From positions 1-43,472 of the forward strand of contig NZOF01000005.1 in NCBI GenBank assembly GCA_002695185.1: DNA of 43,472 nt, read 5' to 3'. Both the position numbers and the translations under genes were made by a program. The stretch comes from Erythrobacter sp. GTDB lineage: Bacteria > Pseudomonadota > Alphaproteobacteria > Sphingomonadales > Sphingomonadaceae. The notes below the pieces were generated by a model. The model did not search any database. It had not been told where the DNA came from and saw only the letters and a program-made list of their open reading frames with translations. The stretch's first letter is position 1; every line of letters starts with the position of its first letter. Positions 8,154 through 17,614 of this stretch are shown here, piece after piece.

Positions 8154-9725
8154 GTGGAAAAAGCAAACAAACCCGTCAAAGTCGATGTCGCCATTATCGG
8201 CGCAGGCCCTGCGGGTCTCACCGCGGGTTATCTGCTCACCCGGCAGGGCAAGTCGGTCGCCATCATCGAAAAGGACGACACCTATGTCGGCGGCATCAGC
8301 CGCACGGTGGAGCATGAAGGCTACCGATTCGACATTGGCGGCCACCGGTTCTTCTCGAAGAGCCAGCAGGTCGTCGACCTGTGGAACGAGATCCTCGGCG
8401 AAGACGATTTCATCCAGCGCCCGCGCATGAGCCGCATCTATTACGAGGGCAAATTCTACAGCTATCCGCTGCGCGCCTTCGAAGCGCTCTGGAACCTCGG
8501 CATCTTTCGCTCGACCGTCTGCATGGCAAGCTATCTGCAGTACAAGCTCTTCCCCAAGAAAGAGGTGAAGAGCTTCGAGGACTGGACGGTCAACCAGTTC
8601 GGCCACAAGCTCTACTCGATCTTCTTCAAGACCTATACCGAGAAGGTGTGGGGTATGCCCTGCGACGAGATGAGCGCCGACTGGGCGGCCCAGCGCATCA
8701 AGGGCCTCTCGCTATGGGGCGCGGTGACCGACGGATTGAAGCGCAGCCTCGGCCTCAACAAGAAACCGAACGACGGGCAGGCTGTGAAGACGCTACTCGA
8801 AACCTTCCGCTATCCGCGGCTCGGCCCCGGCATGATGTGGGAAGCCGCGCGTGACAAGATCATCGCCACCGGCAAGGGCCAGATCATCATGGGCCACGGC
8901 CTCAAGCAGCTCGCCGCAGACGGCAAGGGCGGCTGGCGCATGAGCGCCGCCGGCAAGGATGGCGACATCGTCATCGAGGCCGCGCATGCCATCAGCAGCG
9001 CCCCGATGCGCGAACTGTCCAAGCGCCTCCATCCGCTGCCGCAATCGACCTTGCAGGCCAGTGAGCTGAAATATCGCGACTTCCTGACCGTCGCCCTGAT
9101 GGTGGAGGGCAAAGACCTCTTCCCGGACAACTGGATCTACATCCACGACAGTAAGGTGAAGGTCGGCCGCGTGCAGAACTTCCGCAGCTGGTCGCCCGAA
9201 ATGATTCCGGACGAGAACATGGCCTGTGTGGGCCTGGAATATTTCTGCTTCGAAGGCGATGGCCTCTGGTCGATGAGCGACGACGATCTCGTCGCCCTCG
9301 CGACCGACGAAATGGAAATTCTCGGCCTCGTCGACCGCAGGAAGGTCAAGTCTGGCGCAGTCGTGAGGCAGGAAAAGGCCTATCCGGTCTATGACGAGGA
9401 TTACGCCGCGAATGTCGATGCCATGCGCCGCGAACTGGAGGAAAAGCACCCGACGCTGCACCTCGTCGGCCGCAACGGCATGCATCGCTACAACAATCAG
9501 GACCATGCGATGATGACCGCCATGCTGACGGTCGAGAATATCCTCGCAGGCGAGCGCGTCTACGACACTTGGTGCGTCAACGAGGATGCCGAATATCACG
9601 AGGCGGGCGACGAAGGGGATGCCGCCTCGCTGCCCAGCAGGCGCCTGACCGAAGACCAGTCGGCTGCCCTTGCCTCGGTGCGCCAGGTTCCGGAGCGCGT
9701 TTCCGGCGACCGCGACGCAGCCTGA
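8154..9725 (+). CDS. FAD-dependent oxidoreductase, UDP-galactopyranose mutase/protoporphyrinogen-oxidase-like
   Basis: 523 aa. The N-terminus is an FAD-binding Rossmann fold ([18 protein letters not shown], then [15 protein letters not shown]) followed by [14 protein letters not shown], a pattern shared by UDP-galactopyranose mutase and PPOX-type flavoproteins that occur in polysaccharide clusters. The C-terminal FAD block is [20 protein letters not shown]. About 40 low-complexity acidic/Ser residues end the protein. It likely oxidises or isomerises a sugar or lipid-linked sugar in the cytoplasm; the substrate is unknown. The start is GTG at 8154 with GGGGG five to nine bases upstream. Its stop and the next ATG are one base apart, so it heads a four-gene envelope unit. 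Confidence 0.82.
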   Translation: MEKANKPVKVDVAIIGAGPAGLTAGYLLTRQGKSVAIIEKDDTYVGGISRTVEHEGYRFDIGGHRFFSKSQQVVDLWNEILGEDDFIQRPRMSRIYYEGKFYSYPLRAFEALWNLGIFRSTVCMASYLQYKLFPKKEVKSFEDWTVNQFGHKLYSIFFKTYTEKVWGMPCDEMSADWAAQRIKGLSLWGAVTDGLKRSLGLNKKPNDGQAVKTLLETFRYPRLGPGMMWEAARDKIIATGKGQIIMGHGLKQLAADGKGGWRMSAAGKDGDIVIEAAHAISSAPMRELSKRLHPLPQSTLQASELKYRDFLTVALMVEGKDLFPDNWIYIHDSKVKVGRVQNFRSWSPEMIPDENMACVGLEYFCFEGDGLWSMSDDDLVALATDEMEILGLVDRRKVKSGAVVRQEKAYPVYDEDYAANVDAMRRELEEKHPTLHLVGRNGMHRYNNQDHAMMTAMLTVENILAGERVYDTWCVNEDAEYHEAGDEGDAASLPSRRLTEDQSAALASVRQVPERVSGDRDAA

Positions 9726-9726
9726 G

Positions 9727-11169
9727 ATGTCGGAAGCTGCGCTACTAAGCGGACTGGTTGGGCGAACATCCTCCAAGCCCGGCATATTTTCCATCGCTGA
9801 GAGGCAGTGGCGGAAGTTCGGTAACTGGGCGCTGATCTGGCTGTTGCTAGCCAATGCGGCCTTCATCGCCATGTGGGCTGTGGGCGCGCCGCCGCGCGTG
9901 CTGGATATCCTGGGCATCGGGGCAATCGGGCTGCTGGTCCGCCCTCTCCCTGCATGGGTGCGCGGCCTGACCTTTCTCACGGCGATGACCTATTCGGTCC
10001 TTGCCTTCATCGCAGGCCTGTTCAACCTCGCCATTTCCTCGTTGCTTTATTCGGTTCGGTTTCTGGTCGAGATTAAGCCCACCAACTCCACCGAATATCT
10101 CGTTGGAGGGGTGTTGCTTTTGGGGATCAGCCTGCTTGCCCTGTGGCTCCTACGGCGGAACCAGAACTTTACCGACATCCGCTTGGTCGTCCTCGCGATC
10201 CTTGGTACCGTCTCGCTTGCTGGGCTTGATGCTCACATGGCACAGGGAATGCGCGGCCATTATCAACGCGCAGCCGTCGAAGGCACGCCCTTCATGTCGG
10301 GAAGTCAGGGCTCGGGCCTCGTGCCGGCCGGTGGCGTGCCCGATCGCCACCTTATGCTCATCATGGTCGAATCGCTGGGCGAACCGGTGGGGAATGCCGA
10401 TATGGCCGACCTGCTGTTCGCCCGTTACGACGATCCTGCAGTGACCGACCGGTTTGAGATCACTAGGGGCGAAACGGTCTATTACAATTCGACCACGGCC
10501 GGCGAAATCCGCGAATTATGCGGTCGCTGGGGCGATTATTACGAAGTGCTGGAAAAGGCTGACTCCGCCTGCCTGCCCGCGAAACTCGCGGCGGCGGGGT
10601 ATGGGACGCGGGCATATCATAGTTTTACCGGGGCGTTCTTCGATCGCGCCAAATGGTATCCCAACATCGGGTTCGAGCATGAGGAGTTCGGCGAGCAATT
10701 GCTCGGGCGGGGCGCGCGGGAATGCGGCGGGGTGTTCCCCGGTGCTTGCGACCGGGATATTCCGGCCCTGCTCGCAAAGGATCTGAAGGCCGCGGAAAAG
10801 CCCCAGTTTCTCTACTGGCTGACGGTGAATTCGCATCTGCCGGTGCCGCCGGGAATGAACCTCGATGTGGACCATTGCGAGAAAATTTCGGCCAGGCTGG
10901 CTGCCGAATATCCCATGATTTGCCGCCAGTTCGCGCTGTGGGACCAGCTCGACCAAGCTATCATCAAGGAAATAACCGTTCCGGATTTCCCCCCGACCGA
11001 CATCTTGATCGTGGGCGATCACATGCCGCCCTATTTCGATCGCCACCATCGTAGCCAGTTTGCGCCCGACCGGGTTCCATGGATGCTGCTGCGGTGGAAA
11101 GGCGATGAGGAGCAGCAATCGACTGTTGCTGCAGGCAGACCGAAAGCGGAAGATGGCGCGATTGGCTGA
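9727..11169 (+). CDS. LtaS/OpgB-like membrane phosphotransferase (alkaline phosphatase superfamily)
   Basis: 480 aa. Four or five membrane helices fill residues about 35-165, followed by an extracytoplasmic sulfatase-fold domain. The metal site is visible: E216 region in LMLIMVESLGEP, the probable Thr nucleophile in STTAGEIRELCG (about 255), VNSHLPVPPG, and the D/H pair in ILIVGDHMPPY (about 430). This is the layout of lipoteichoic acid synthases, OpgB phosphoglycerol transferases and EptA-type phosphoethanolamine transferases. It should move a phospholipid head group to a glycan or lipid on the outer face of the inner membrane. The start ATG at 9727 is one base after the flavoprotein stop. 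Its 3' end overlaps the GtrA start by 17 bases. Confidence 0.8.
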   Translation: MSEAALLSGLVGRTSSKPGIFSIAERQWRKFGNWALIWLLLANAAFIAMWAVGAPPRVLDILGIGAIGLLVRPLPAWVRGLTFLTAMTYSVLAFIAGLFNLAISSLLYSVRFLVEIKPTNSTEYLVGGVLLLGISLLALWLLRRNQNFTDIRLVVLAILGTVSLAGLDAHMAQGMRGHYQRAAVEGTPFMSGSQGSGLVPAGGVPDRHLMLIMVESLGEPVGNADMADLLFARYDDPAVTDRFEITRGETVYYNSTTAGEIRELCGRWGDYYEVLEKADSACLPAKLAAAGYGTRAYHSFTGAFFDRAKWYPNIGFEHEEFGEQLLGRGARECGGVFPGACDRDIPALLAKDLKAAEKPQFLYWLTVNSHLPVPPGMNLDVDHCEKISARLAAEYPMICRQFALWDQLDQAIIKEITVPDFPPTDILIVGDHMPPYFDRHHRSQFAPDRVPWMLLRWKGDEEQQSTVAAGRPKAEDGAIG

Positions 11170-11596
11170 GCTTCAGAAATCGAGGGTCGCAGCCCTTGCC
11201 CGCCGTTGGGATCTGGTCCGGCTGATAACCTACGGTTTTGCAAGCGTGGCGGCGCTGGCGGTGGACGTCGGTGTGTTCCTGCTCCTGCTGATGACGCAGA
11301 TTTCCGCTGCCGGAGCGACTGCGCTTGGCTATTGCGCCGGGATCGTCACGCACTGGCTGCTATCCAGCCGGGTGGTGTTTGCCGATAGCGTCGTAGCGGC
11401 AGGGCCGCAGCGTCGACTGCAAAAGGTACTGTTCGGTGTCTCGGCGCTTGCCGGACTGCTGCTTACCACCTTGATCGTTTCCAGCGCAGACAGCGCTGGC
11501 ATCGATCCGCGTATTGGCAAGGTGTTCGCTATCGCGGCGAGCTTCGCGCTCACCTGGCTTTTGCGCAGCAAGATCGTGTTTCGTCCGCATAGCTGA
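11153..11596 (+). CDS. GtrA family membrane protein
   Basis: 147 aa with four hydrophobic helices, the standard GtrA architecture: LVRLITYGFASVAALAVDVG, then TALGYCAGIVTHWLLSSRVVF, a third helix after LQKVLFG, and a fourth ending in LLRSKIVF. GtrA proteins flip or guide undecaprenyl-phosphate-linked sugars across the inner membrane. The usual polyprenyl-phosphate glycosyltransferase partner (GtrB) is absent from the window. The ATG at 11153 lies inside the end of the preceding gene; an earlier in-frame ATG at 11105 would add residues that do not look like the family. Confidence 0.85.
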   Translation: MARLAELQKSRVAALARRWDLVRLITYGFASVAALAVDVGVFLLLLMTQISAAGATALGYCAGIVTHWLLSSRVVFADSVVAAGPQRRLQKVLFGVSALAGLLLTTLIVSSADSAGIDPRIGKVFAIAASFALTWLLRSKIVFRPHS

Positions 11597-11597
11597 C

Positions 11598-13403
11598 ATG
11601 AACAGCGAAGGCCCACTCGAGAAAGACGCTTTCCCGGCGCTGCCGCTGCTGGTGGCGTGGGCGGTAATCTGCGCGATCCTGTTGGCAACAGGTGCGCAGA
11701 ACCTGCTGGCGCGCAGCTTTCTCGATCCCGACGATGCGATGCGCCTAGTGCAGGTGCGCGATCTGATCGGCGGCCAAGGCTGGTTCGATCTTACGCAATA
11801 CCGCCTCGACCCGCCAGCAGGGACGCCGATGCACTGGTCCCGGCTGGTGGATCTGCCGATCCTGCTGGTTATCATGGCGCTGACTCCGCTGTTTGGCCAG
11901 GCGGGGGCGGAAATGGCGGCCTTCCTGATCATCCCCTTCGCGACCCTTGGTCTTGCGTTTGCCATCATCGGTCGGCTGGCGTGGCGGTTGCTTGGCGCGC
12001 GGCCCGCTATCTTCGCCGTGGCGGTCTGCGGCCTGATGCCGCCACTGCTTTTCCAGTTCCTGCCGACGCGGATCGACCATCACGGCTGGCAGGTAGTGAG
12101 CGTGGCGGCCGCCCTGTTCGCGATCAACTGGCGGGGCGCATGGGGCGGGCAGCTGGCCGGTGTGGCGATGGCTTTCGGCCTTTCCATCTCTCTGGAAATC
12201 ATGCCAATGGCCGCGGCATTTGCGGGCGTGCTTTACTTGCGCTGGGCGCGGCAGGCCGAACCTTTCTGGCTGATCGGTTACATGCAGGCTTTTGCCGCCG
12301 CGCTGATAGTTTTCTACCTCGGCACGCGCGGTCTGGCGACGACGTCTTACTGCGACGCAGTGTCGCCTGCCCATCTTGCATTCTTTGCGGTCGCCGCTGT
12401 GGGCACCACGCTGATCGGGCGGATGGCGCCCCTGAGATGGACGACGCTGACGCTATGCTTCGCGATCGCGGGCGCGGTTGCCGCGGCGAGTTACGCGGCC
12501 ATTTCTCCCGCTTGCCTCGCCACCCCGTTTGCTAAGCTCGATCCCATGGTCGACCGCTATTGGTATCGGCTGATCCTCGAAGGGCAGCCGTTGTGGAAAC
12601 AGGCTGTGTCGCTGGCTGTTCCTGCCATCATTCAGCTGGTGGCGGCCGTGGGGGCGACTGCTGCGCTGTGGCGCGGGGCGAGCGGGAAGGCGAAGTTTTG
12701 GTGGTTCGATCACTTGCTGATCCTGCTCGCGGCGATTGCGCTATCGCTGATGGTGACCCGCTCGCTCGCCTTCGCTGCGATCATCGCGGCGGTTCCGCTT
12801 GGCTGGCTAGCCTCCCGCCTCCTCGATACCATCCGCGAGGAAGGACCGACTTCGAGGCGTGTCGGGGCGCTGGCGATATTGGTGCTTCTGCTCGCACCAT
12901 CGAGCCTGTTCACGGCAGCCGAAAAAATTCTGCCCGATAGCGACGCCGAACAGAGCAGGGCTGCCGCGATCAATGCCGAGGATTCCTGCAATATCTACGA
13001 TTCGGTCAGCCAGCTCGGCCGGTTGCCGCGCGGCACGATCTTCGCTCCGATGGATATCGGACCCGCAATTTTGCTCAATACCGGACACGGGGTTGTCGCG
13101 ACCAGCCACCACCGGGCGGCCGATGCGATGGGCGATGTGATCCGGGGCTTCATGGGCAAACCGGCAAAAGCCCATGCGCTGGTCGCTAAGCATGGTGCCG
13201 ATTATGTCGTGCTGTGCGCGGGCGTGGCCGAAAGCAGGCTCTATGCACGTGCAGCCCCGGATGGACTGGCGGCCACGCTACTGAACGGTGATCCGCCCGC
13301 CTGGCTCGAAAAGGTCGAGCATGGCGGGCCGGAAGAATTGCGCGTCTATCGGGTGCGCACTCAGGCGGCGACGAAGTCCATCGCCACGCCATTGATGCAG
13401 TGA
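11598..13403 (+). CDS. Multi-spanning GT-C-like membrane protein
   Basis: 601 aa with roughly eleven to thirteen membrane helices and a C-terminal soluble domain of about 130 residues. The first large loop has an acidic motif FLDPDDAMRLVQVRDL (about 36-51), and a second loop has TRIDHHGWQ (D160-H161-H162). Acidic first-loop motifs and DHH motifs are features of GT-C enzymes such as STT3/AglB relatives that use lipid-linked sugars. It is probably a glycosyl- or oligosaccharyl-transferase acting on the periplasmic side; no acceptor can be named. The start ATG at 11598 follows the GtrA stop by one base, with one base (C) between. The last 43 bases overlap the convergent MsrB gene. Confidence 0.7.
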   Translation: MNSEGPLEKDAFPALPLLVAWAVICAILLATGAQNLLARSFLDPDDAMRLVQVRDLIGGQGWFDLTQYRLDPPAGTPMHWSRLVDLPILLVIMALTPLFGQAGAEMAAFLIIPFATLGLAFAIIGRLAWRLLGARPAIFAVAVCGLMPPLLFQFLPTRIDHHGWQVVSVAAALFAINWRGAWGGQLAGVAMAFGLSISLEIMPMAAAFAGVLYLRWARQAEPFWLIGYMQAFAAALIVFYLGTRGLATTSYCDAVSPAHLAFFAVAAVGTTLIGRMAPLRWTTLTLCFAIAGAVAAASYAAISPACLATPFAKLDPMVDRYWYRLILEGQPLWKQAVSLAVPAIIQLVAAVGATAALWRGASGKAKFWWFDHLLILLAAIALSLMVTRSLAFAAIIAAVPLGWLASRLLDTIREEGPTSRRVGALAILVLLLAPSSLFTAAEKILPDSDAEQSRAAAINAEDSCNIYDSVSQLGRLPRGTIFAPMDIGPAILLNTGHGVVATSHHRAADAMGDVIRGFMGKPAKAHALVAKHGADYVVLCAGVAESRLYARAAPDGLAATLLNGDPPAWLEKVEHGGPEELRVYRVRTQAATKSIATPLMQ

Positions 13404-13867
13404 CGCTTGCCGGTGGGCTTGGGCCCATCGTTGAAGATATGTCCCAGATGCCCGCCGCAATCGGCGCAGTGCACTTCGGTGCGGGGATAGCCGATCTTGT
13501 AATCGGTGGTGGTGCCCACGGCGCCCTTGTCGATCGGGGCCCAGAAACTGGGCCAGCCAGTGCCCGATTCGAACTTGGTCTTCGAAGAATACAGCCGGTT
13601 GCCGCAGCCCGCGCAGACATAGGTACCGCTGCGCTTTTCCTTGTTCAGCGGCGAGGAGTAGGGCCGTTCGGTCGATTCCTTGCGCAGCACGCTGAATTCC
13701 GCGCTCGTTAGCTTTTTGCGCCATTGCGCCTCGCTCATCGAGACGGGATAGCTTTTGGCTTCGGCGCGGCCCGATCCACAGGCGGTGAGGGCGGCGAAAC
13801 TGGCGCCGGCACCGATCCAGCCGAGGAGGCCGCGGCGCGTGTGATTGTGTTCAGGCTTCATGGTCAT
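13361..13867 (-). CDS. msrB: Peptide-methionine (R)-S-oxide reductase, exported by Tat
   Basis: 168 aa. The N-terminus has a twin-arginine signal (TRRGLLGWIGAGASFAAL) ending in a lipobox LTAC (Cys30), so it is probably a Tat-exported lipoprotein. The MsrB domain is complete: zinc cysteines C85/C88 and C134/C137, GTGWPSFW, and the catalytic C157 in RHCINGVAMDF. It reduces Met-R-sulfoxide in periplasmic proteins. The ATG at 13867 has AAAGG five bases upstream. The 3' end overlaps the convergent GT-C-like gene by 43 bases. It lies 45 bases behind the P450 gene and could be co-transcribed with it. Confidence 0.93.
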   Translation of the reverse strand: MTMKPEHNHTRRGLLGWIGAGASFAALTACGSGRAEAKSYPVSMSEAQWRKKLTSAEFSVLRKESTERPYSSPLNKEKRSGTYVCAGCGNRLYSSKTKFESGTGWPSFWAPIDKGAVGTTTDYKIGYPRTEVHCADCGGHLGHIFNDGPKPTGKRHCINGVAMDFVAA

Positions 13868-13891
13868 ATTAGCCTTTTATCATAAAGAGCA

Positions 13892-13915
13892 TGAACCCTG
13901 CCTTGCTGGGGTTCA
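13892..13915 (-). terminator. Weak hairpin at the P450 stop codon
   Basis: TGAACCC (which includes the P450 stop codon) pairs perfectly with GGGTTCA across a 10-base loop. On the minus strand only TGCTCTTT follows, so it would be a weak terminator between the P450 and msrB genes. Confidence 0.3.
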
Positions 13916-15250
13916 GAACTCGGAAAGCTCAACTTCGAGCTTGCGGAAGCCGTGCACGAAATTGGCGCGCACGCGCTCAATCTCGCCTTTCACATGCACG
14001 CGCATCCGGCGCTTGTGCATTTCTTCCAGCAGCACCCGCAGCTGCAATTCCGCCAGCCGCGCGCCGACACAGCGATGGATGCCGTAGCCGAAGGCGATGT
14101 GCCGGCGGGCATTTTCGCGCTCTATGTCCAGCTTGTCGGGGTTTTCGAATACCTGCTCATCACGATTGGCGGAAAGATACCACAGGACGACCTTGTCGCC
14201 CTTCTTGATCTGCTGGCCGAAGACTTCGGTATCCTCGGTGCAGGTCCGGCGCATATGCGCCAGCGGAGTCTGCATGCGCAGGATTTCCTGCACCGCATTG
14301 GGGATGAGGTCGGGTTTTTGTTCGAACAGTTCGCGCTGGTCGGGATTCTTGTCGAGCTGATAGATGATTCCGCTCATCGAATTGCGGGTGGTGTCGTTGC
14401 CGCCCACGATCAGCAGCACCAGATTGCCCATGAATTCCTCGGGCCGCATCTGGCTCATCGCCTCGGAATGGATCATCATGGAGATGAGGTCGTCACCCGG
14501 CTCCTTGTCCTGCGAGCGTTCCATCCAGAGCGACTGGAAATAGGCCGCCATTTCGTGGAGAAACCCCCAGCGCATTTCGTCAAGCCCGCGCACGGTGGCC
14601 AATTCCGTGTCGCCCGACCAATCGGACCACAGCGTGAGCAGGCGGCGGTCCTCCCACGGGAAGCCGAACAGCAGGGCCAGCATGCCAGTGGTAAGCTCGA
14701 TGGAGACCTTGTCGACCCAGTCGAACACCTCGCCGCGCGGGAGCGAATCGAGCAATTCGCCGGTGCGGGCGCGGATATCCCCTTCCATCTCGGCCATGCC
14801 GCTGGGGGTGAACTTGGGCGCCACCGTGCGGCGTTGGCCGGTATGTTCGGGCCGATCCATGGCAATGAACATGGGCAGTTCGCGCCGCTCTCCCCCGCTC
14901 TGGGCGATTTCTTCCTCGCTCAGGCGGTTGAGAATGGTGATGCCGCCATATTCCCAGCTGGAGGAGAACACTTCGGGCAGCGCTTCGATATGCTGGATCG
15001 CCTTGTGCTGGACCACTGCCCAATAGCGGCCGAAGGGGCTTTCCGGAATGTAGTGCAGGGGGCCGGCCTCGCGCATTTCCCGGAAGATCGGCTGCCACGT
15101 ATTGTCAGCATAAATGTCGCTGCGGGACACGTCCCATTTGTGCGGATGGTGCAGCCGCTGTTCCGGGTGTTCTTCGAAATGCTGCTTCAGCGCTTCATAG
15201 GCAGTGGGCGATGTGCGGCATTCGGGGCGCGGAACGGCTGCAGTGGCCAT
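13913..15250 (-). CDS. Cytochrome P450, CYP153-like
   Basis: 445 aa, bacterial class I P450 size. The I-helix oxygen-activation motif reads LLIVGGNDTTRNSMSG; the K-helix has EILR; the haem loop is AFGYGIHRCVG with the thiolate ligand Cys394. The wording of these blocks, with PFGRYWAVVQHKAIQHIE, FIAMDRPEHTGQRR, LTTGMLALLFGFPWE and NFVHGFRKLEV, matches the CYP153 family of terminal alkane/fatty-acid hydroxylases as I remember it. It needs a ferredoxin and reductase for electrons. A ferredoxin reductase gene lies at 18660-19886, but no ferredoxin gene is in the window. The start ATG at 15250 has AGGAGAG upstream. Confidence 0.9.
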   Translation of the reverse strand: MATAAVPRPECRTSPTAYEALKQHFEEHPEQRLHHPHKWDVSRSDIYADNTWQPIFREMREAGPLHYIPESPFGRYWAVVQHKAIQHIEALPEVFSSSWEYGGITILNRLSEEEIAQSGGERRELPMFIAMDRPEHTGQRRTVAPKFTPSGMAEMEGDIRARTGELLDSLPRGEVFDWVDKVSIELTTGMLALLFGFPWEDRRLLTLWSDWSGDTELATVRGLDEMRWGFLHEMAAYFQSLWMERSQDKEPGDDLISMMIHSEAMSQMRPEEFMGNLVLLIVGGNDTTRNSMSGIIYQLDKNPDQRELFEQKPDLIPNAVQEILRMQTPLAHMRRTCTEDTEVFGQQIKKGDKVVLWYLSANRDEQVFENPDKLDIERENARRHIAFGYGIHRCVGARLAELQLRVLLEEMHKRRMRVHVKGEIERVRANFVHGFRKLEVELSEF

Positions 15251-15362
15251 GGCTCTCTCCTGATGGCGACAGCGCGGCGCTGCCGCCTTCCTCTCTCGCG
15301 CCGCATCCTGCCTTAACTGACAGGCGTGTCAATAGCGCGGGGCGCGAGGAAGGCAGGGCCCG

Positions 15363-16571
15363 CTATCGGCGCAACAGCCCGCGGCGCTTGGCACCTTTGC
15401 CCCGGGCCCTGCCCGATTTCATCACCTTGCGGCGGAACAGGGTGGCCCCGGTCTTCACAAAGATTGCCACCCACAGGATCTGCCAGGCCAGGGCCAGCAG
15501 ATGGGTCCACAGCACCGGAGACTGCGCCGCGCGGGCAACCATCGCATAGGGCGAGGATACGGGGAACAGCACGGCGAATATCTCCGCCGCCGAGCCGGGA
15601 TCGCCCATCGAATAGGTGGCGAGGAAGAAGACCGCCAGTTGCAGTATAGTGGCAGGCATCGACAGCGTTTGCACGTCGCGCACCGTCGGCGCCATCGATC
15701 CGATGGTCAGGAAAACCGATCCGATCAGGAGATAGGCCATCGAGAAATAGATCACGAACAGGGCGCAGAAAAGCGGCCAGCCCACCGCAGGTTCGGGGAA
15801 TGATCCGAAGGCCGATCTGCCGAGTGCGAAGATGATCGCGCCGATGCTGCCCCATACCGCGATGCCCACGAAGCTGACGGCGAGCATGGCGAACAGCTTG
15901 CCATAGAAGACCGCGTCCATCGGGATGGCGGCGGCCAGGATCTCGATGATCTTGTTCGCCTTTTCCTCCACCAGGTTCGACAGGACCATGCCCGCCAACA
16001 ACATGGTGAGAAGGAAAAGCAGGGTGATCGCGCCGGTCGCCGTGGCGGTTTGCGAGCTACGCGTATTGGCCACGCTGGACTGCGTGGGTTTGAGCGTGAC
16101 TTCCGGCATGGAAGCTACGCCGCCTTCGCTGGCCTGAGCGCTGAGCAAGGCGACTTCGCCGCGCCAACTGTTGAGCCTTTCCGGCGTGCCGGTAAGTTCG
16201 GGCCGGTCGAGCGTGCCGGTGAGCACCGCCCCGATGTTGCGCGAGGTGTCGGCCAGCAGCGCTGCAGGTTCGCCTTCGCCGGGTTCCACGATTTCTATGC
16301 CGGGCAGGCTGATCGAATTTTCCAGCCGCTCATGTGCGGTTGCGAAGGCAACATTATCCGCCTGGCCCAGCATGACTGCCAGTTTTGGCGGGGCGGCGCT
16401 TTCCACTGCCTTGGCGCCCAATGCACCAGCCGCAAAGCTGATCGCGGCAAAGAAGATCGGCCCGAGAAGGAAGAAAAGGAACGCCTTGGAAAACAGGATC
16501 GCGCCGAAATCCCGGCGCGCAATGACGAGGGCGGCGCGCCATAGGGGCAGGCGGCTGGCATCGGCGCTCAT
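15363..16571 (-). CDS. ABC-2 type transporter permease (NatB-like)
   Basis: 402 aa. One helix near residue 30 is followed by a large extracytoplasmic domain of about 150 residues, then five to six helices (ITLLFLLTMLLAGMVLSNLV, VFLTIGSMAPTVRDVQ, ILQLAVFFLATYSM). The motif VLSNLVEEKANKIIEILAAAI is the signature loop of ABC-2/NatB permeases. The C-terminal tail is very basic. It forms an exporter with the ATPase encoded immediately upstream; the start overlaps that gene's stop by ATGA, so the two are made together. The substrate (sodium, drug or lipid) cannot be read from the sequence. Confidence 0.9.
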   Translation of the reverse strand: MSADASRLPLWRAALVIARRDFGAILFSKAFLFFLLGPIFFAAISFAAGALGAKAVESAAPPKLAVMLGQADNVAFATAHERLENSISLPGIEIVEPGEGEPAALLADTSRNIGAVLTGTLDRPELTGTPERLNSWRGEVALLSAQASEGGVASMPEVTLKPTQSSVANTRSSQTATATGAITLLFLLTMLLAGMVLSNLVEEKANKIIEILAAAIPMDAVFYGKLFAMLAVSFVGIAVWGSIGAIIFALGRSAFGSFPEPAVGWPLFCALFVIYFSMAYLLIGSVFLTIGSMAPTVRDVQTLSMPATILQLAVFFLATYSMGDPGSAAEIFAVLFPVSSPYAMVARAAQSPVLWTHLLALAWQILWVAIFVKTGATLFRRKVMKSGRARGKGAKRRGLLRR

Positions 16572-17554
16572 GCGGCGTCTCCTGCTGCGTGATCTTCCAT
16601 GGCGCGGGCAGCGGCCTCGCCTGCGATTTCGACAAAGGCATCGTGCAGTCCTGCCCGTTCGATTGAAAGCGACAATATGCCCGCCTCGCCATCAATCAGG
16701 CGGCGCAGCAGCGCTTCGATCCCGCCGTCGGGAATGGGGAAATACCAGAAATGGCCCCCGCCTTGCTTAGCGTCGTGGCGGGCATCTGCGGGCAAGGCGG
16801 CGCGCCAGTCGCCGTCCGCCTGGCGTGTTTCCAGCCTGACCTGCGCAGGGATCCGGTCGCGCGCGGCGTCGACCGAACCGGCATAGGGCACGCGCCCGCC
16901 GGCAATGATCGCCACATCGTTGCACAGGCGTTCGGCATGGTGGATCACGTGGGTGGAGAAGATCACCGTGGTTCCGCGGTCGGCCAGGTCGCGGATCATC
17001 ACTTCCAGCTTGCCCTGGTTGATCGCATCGAGCCCGCTGAAAGGTTCGTCGAACACTACCAGCTTCGGCCGGTGCACCAGCGTACCGAGCAGCTGGACGG
17101 TTTGCGCCATGCCTTTCGACAATTGCCTGATCTGCCGGTCGATTGCGTGGCTAAGGCCGTGGTTTTCCATCAGCTCGCGCCCGCGCTTGCGCCCTTCCTC
17201 AAGCGAAAGGCCGCGCAGCGCGCCCATGAAGGCAATGGCCTCGTCGCATTTCATGGCTGGGTAAAGCCCGCGTTCTTCGGGAAGATAGCCGATCCATTTC
17301 GCAATCTCATGCGGCCGGTCGTGGCCGAAGACGCGGCGCACGCCTTCGTCGGGGTCGATGATGCCCAGAAGCATGCGCAGCGTGGTGGTCTTGCCAGCGC
17401 CATTCGGGCCGAGAATGCCGTAGATCGCACCTTCGGGGACGGATATATCGACCCCGTCCACCGCCAGCGTATCGTCGAAACGCTTGACCAGCCCGCGCGC
17501 CTCTATGGCAAGGGCACTGTTGTAATGATCGTCGTTTCGCGACATCGCGTTCAT
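16568..17554 (-). CDS. ABC transporter ATP-binding protein (NatA-like)
   Basis: 328 aa. The nucleotide-binding domain fills residues about 15-225: Walker A GPNGAGKTTT, Q-loop region GYLPEERGLYP, signature LSKGMAQTVQL (LSKGM in place of LSGGQ, as in the NatA/YhaQ group), Walker B LVVFDEPFSGLD, and H-loop FSTHVIHHAE. A C-terminal domain of about 100 residues follows, as in NatA-type exporters. It powers the permease gene that overlaps its stop. ATG at 17554 is preferred over ATG at 17566, because only the former has a ribosome binding site (GGGGAG). It is divergent from queG with about 60 bases between. Confidence 0.92.
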   Translation of the reverse strand: MNAMSRNDDHYNSALAIEARGLVKRFDDTLAVDGVDISVPEGAIYGILGPNGAGKTTTLRMLLGIIDPDEGVRRVFGHDRPHEIAKWIGYLPEERGLYPAMKCDEAIAFMGALRGLSLEEGRKRGRELMENHGLSHAIDRQIRQLSKGMAQTVQLLGTLVHRPKLVVFDEPFSGLDAINQGKLEVMIRDLADRGTTVIFSTHVIHHAERLCNDVAIIAGGRVPYAGSVDAARDRIPAQVRLETRQADGDWRAALPADARHDAKQGGGHFWYFPIPDGGIEALLRRLIDGEAGILSLSIERAGLHDAFVEIAGEAAARAMEDHAAGDAA

Positions 17555-17614
17555 CGAACTCCCCATTGAGGAGTGTGACCTACCCTCGCCGAGTGAACGG
17601 GAGCAACAGCAAGT

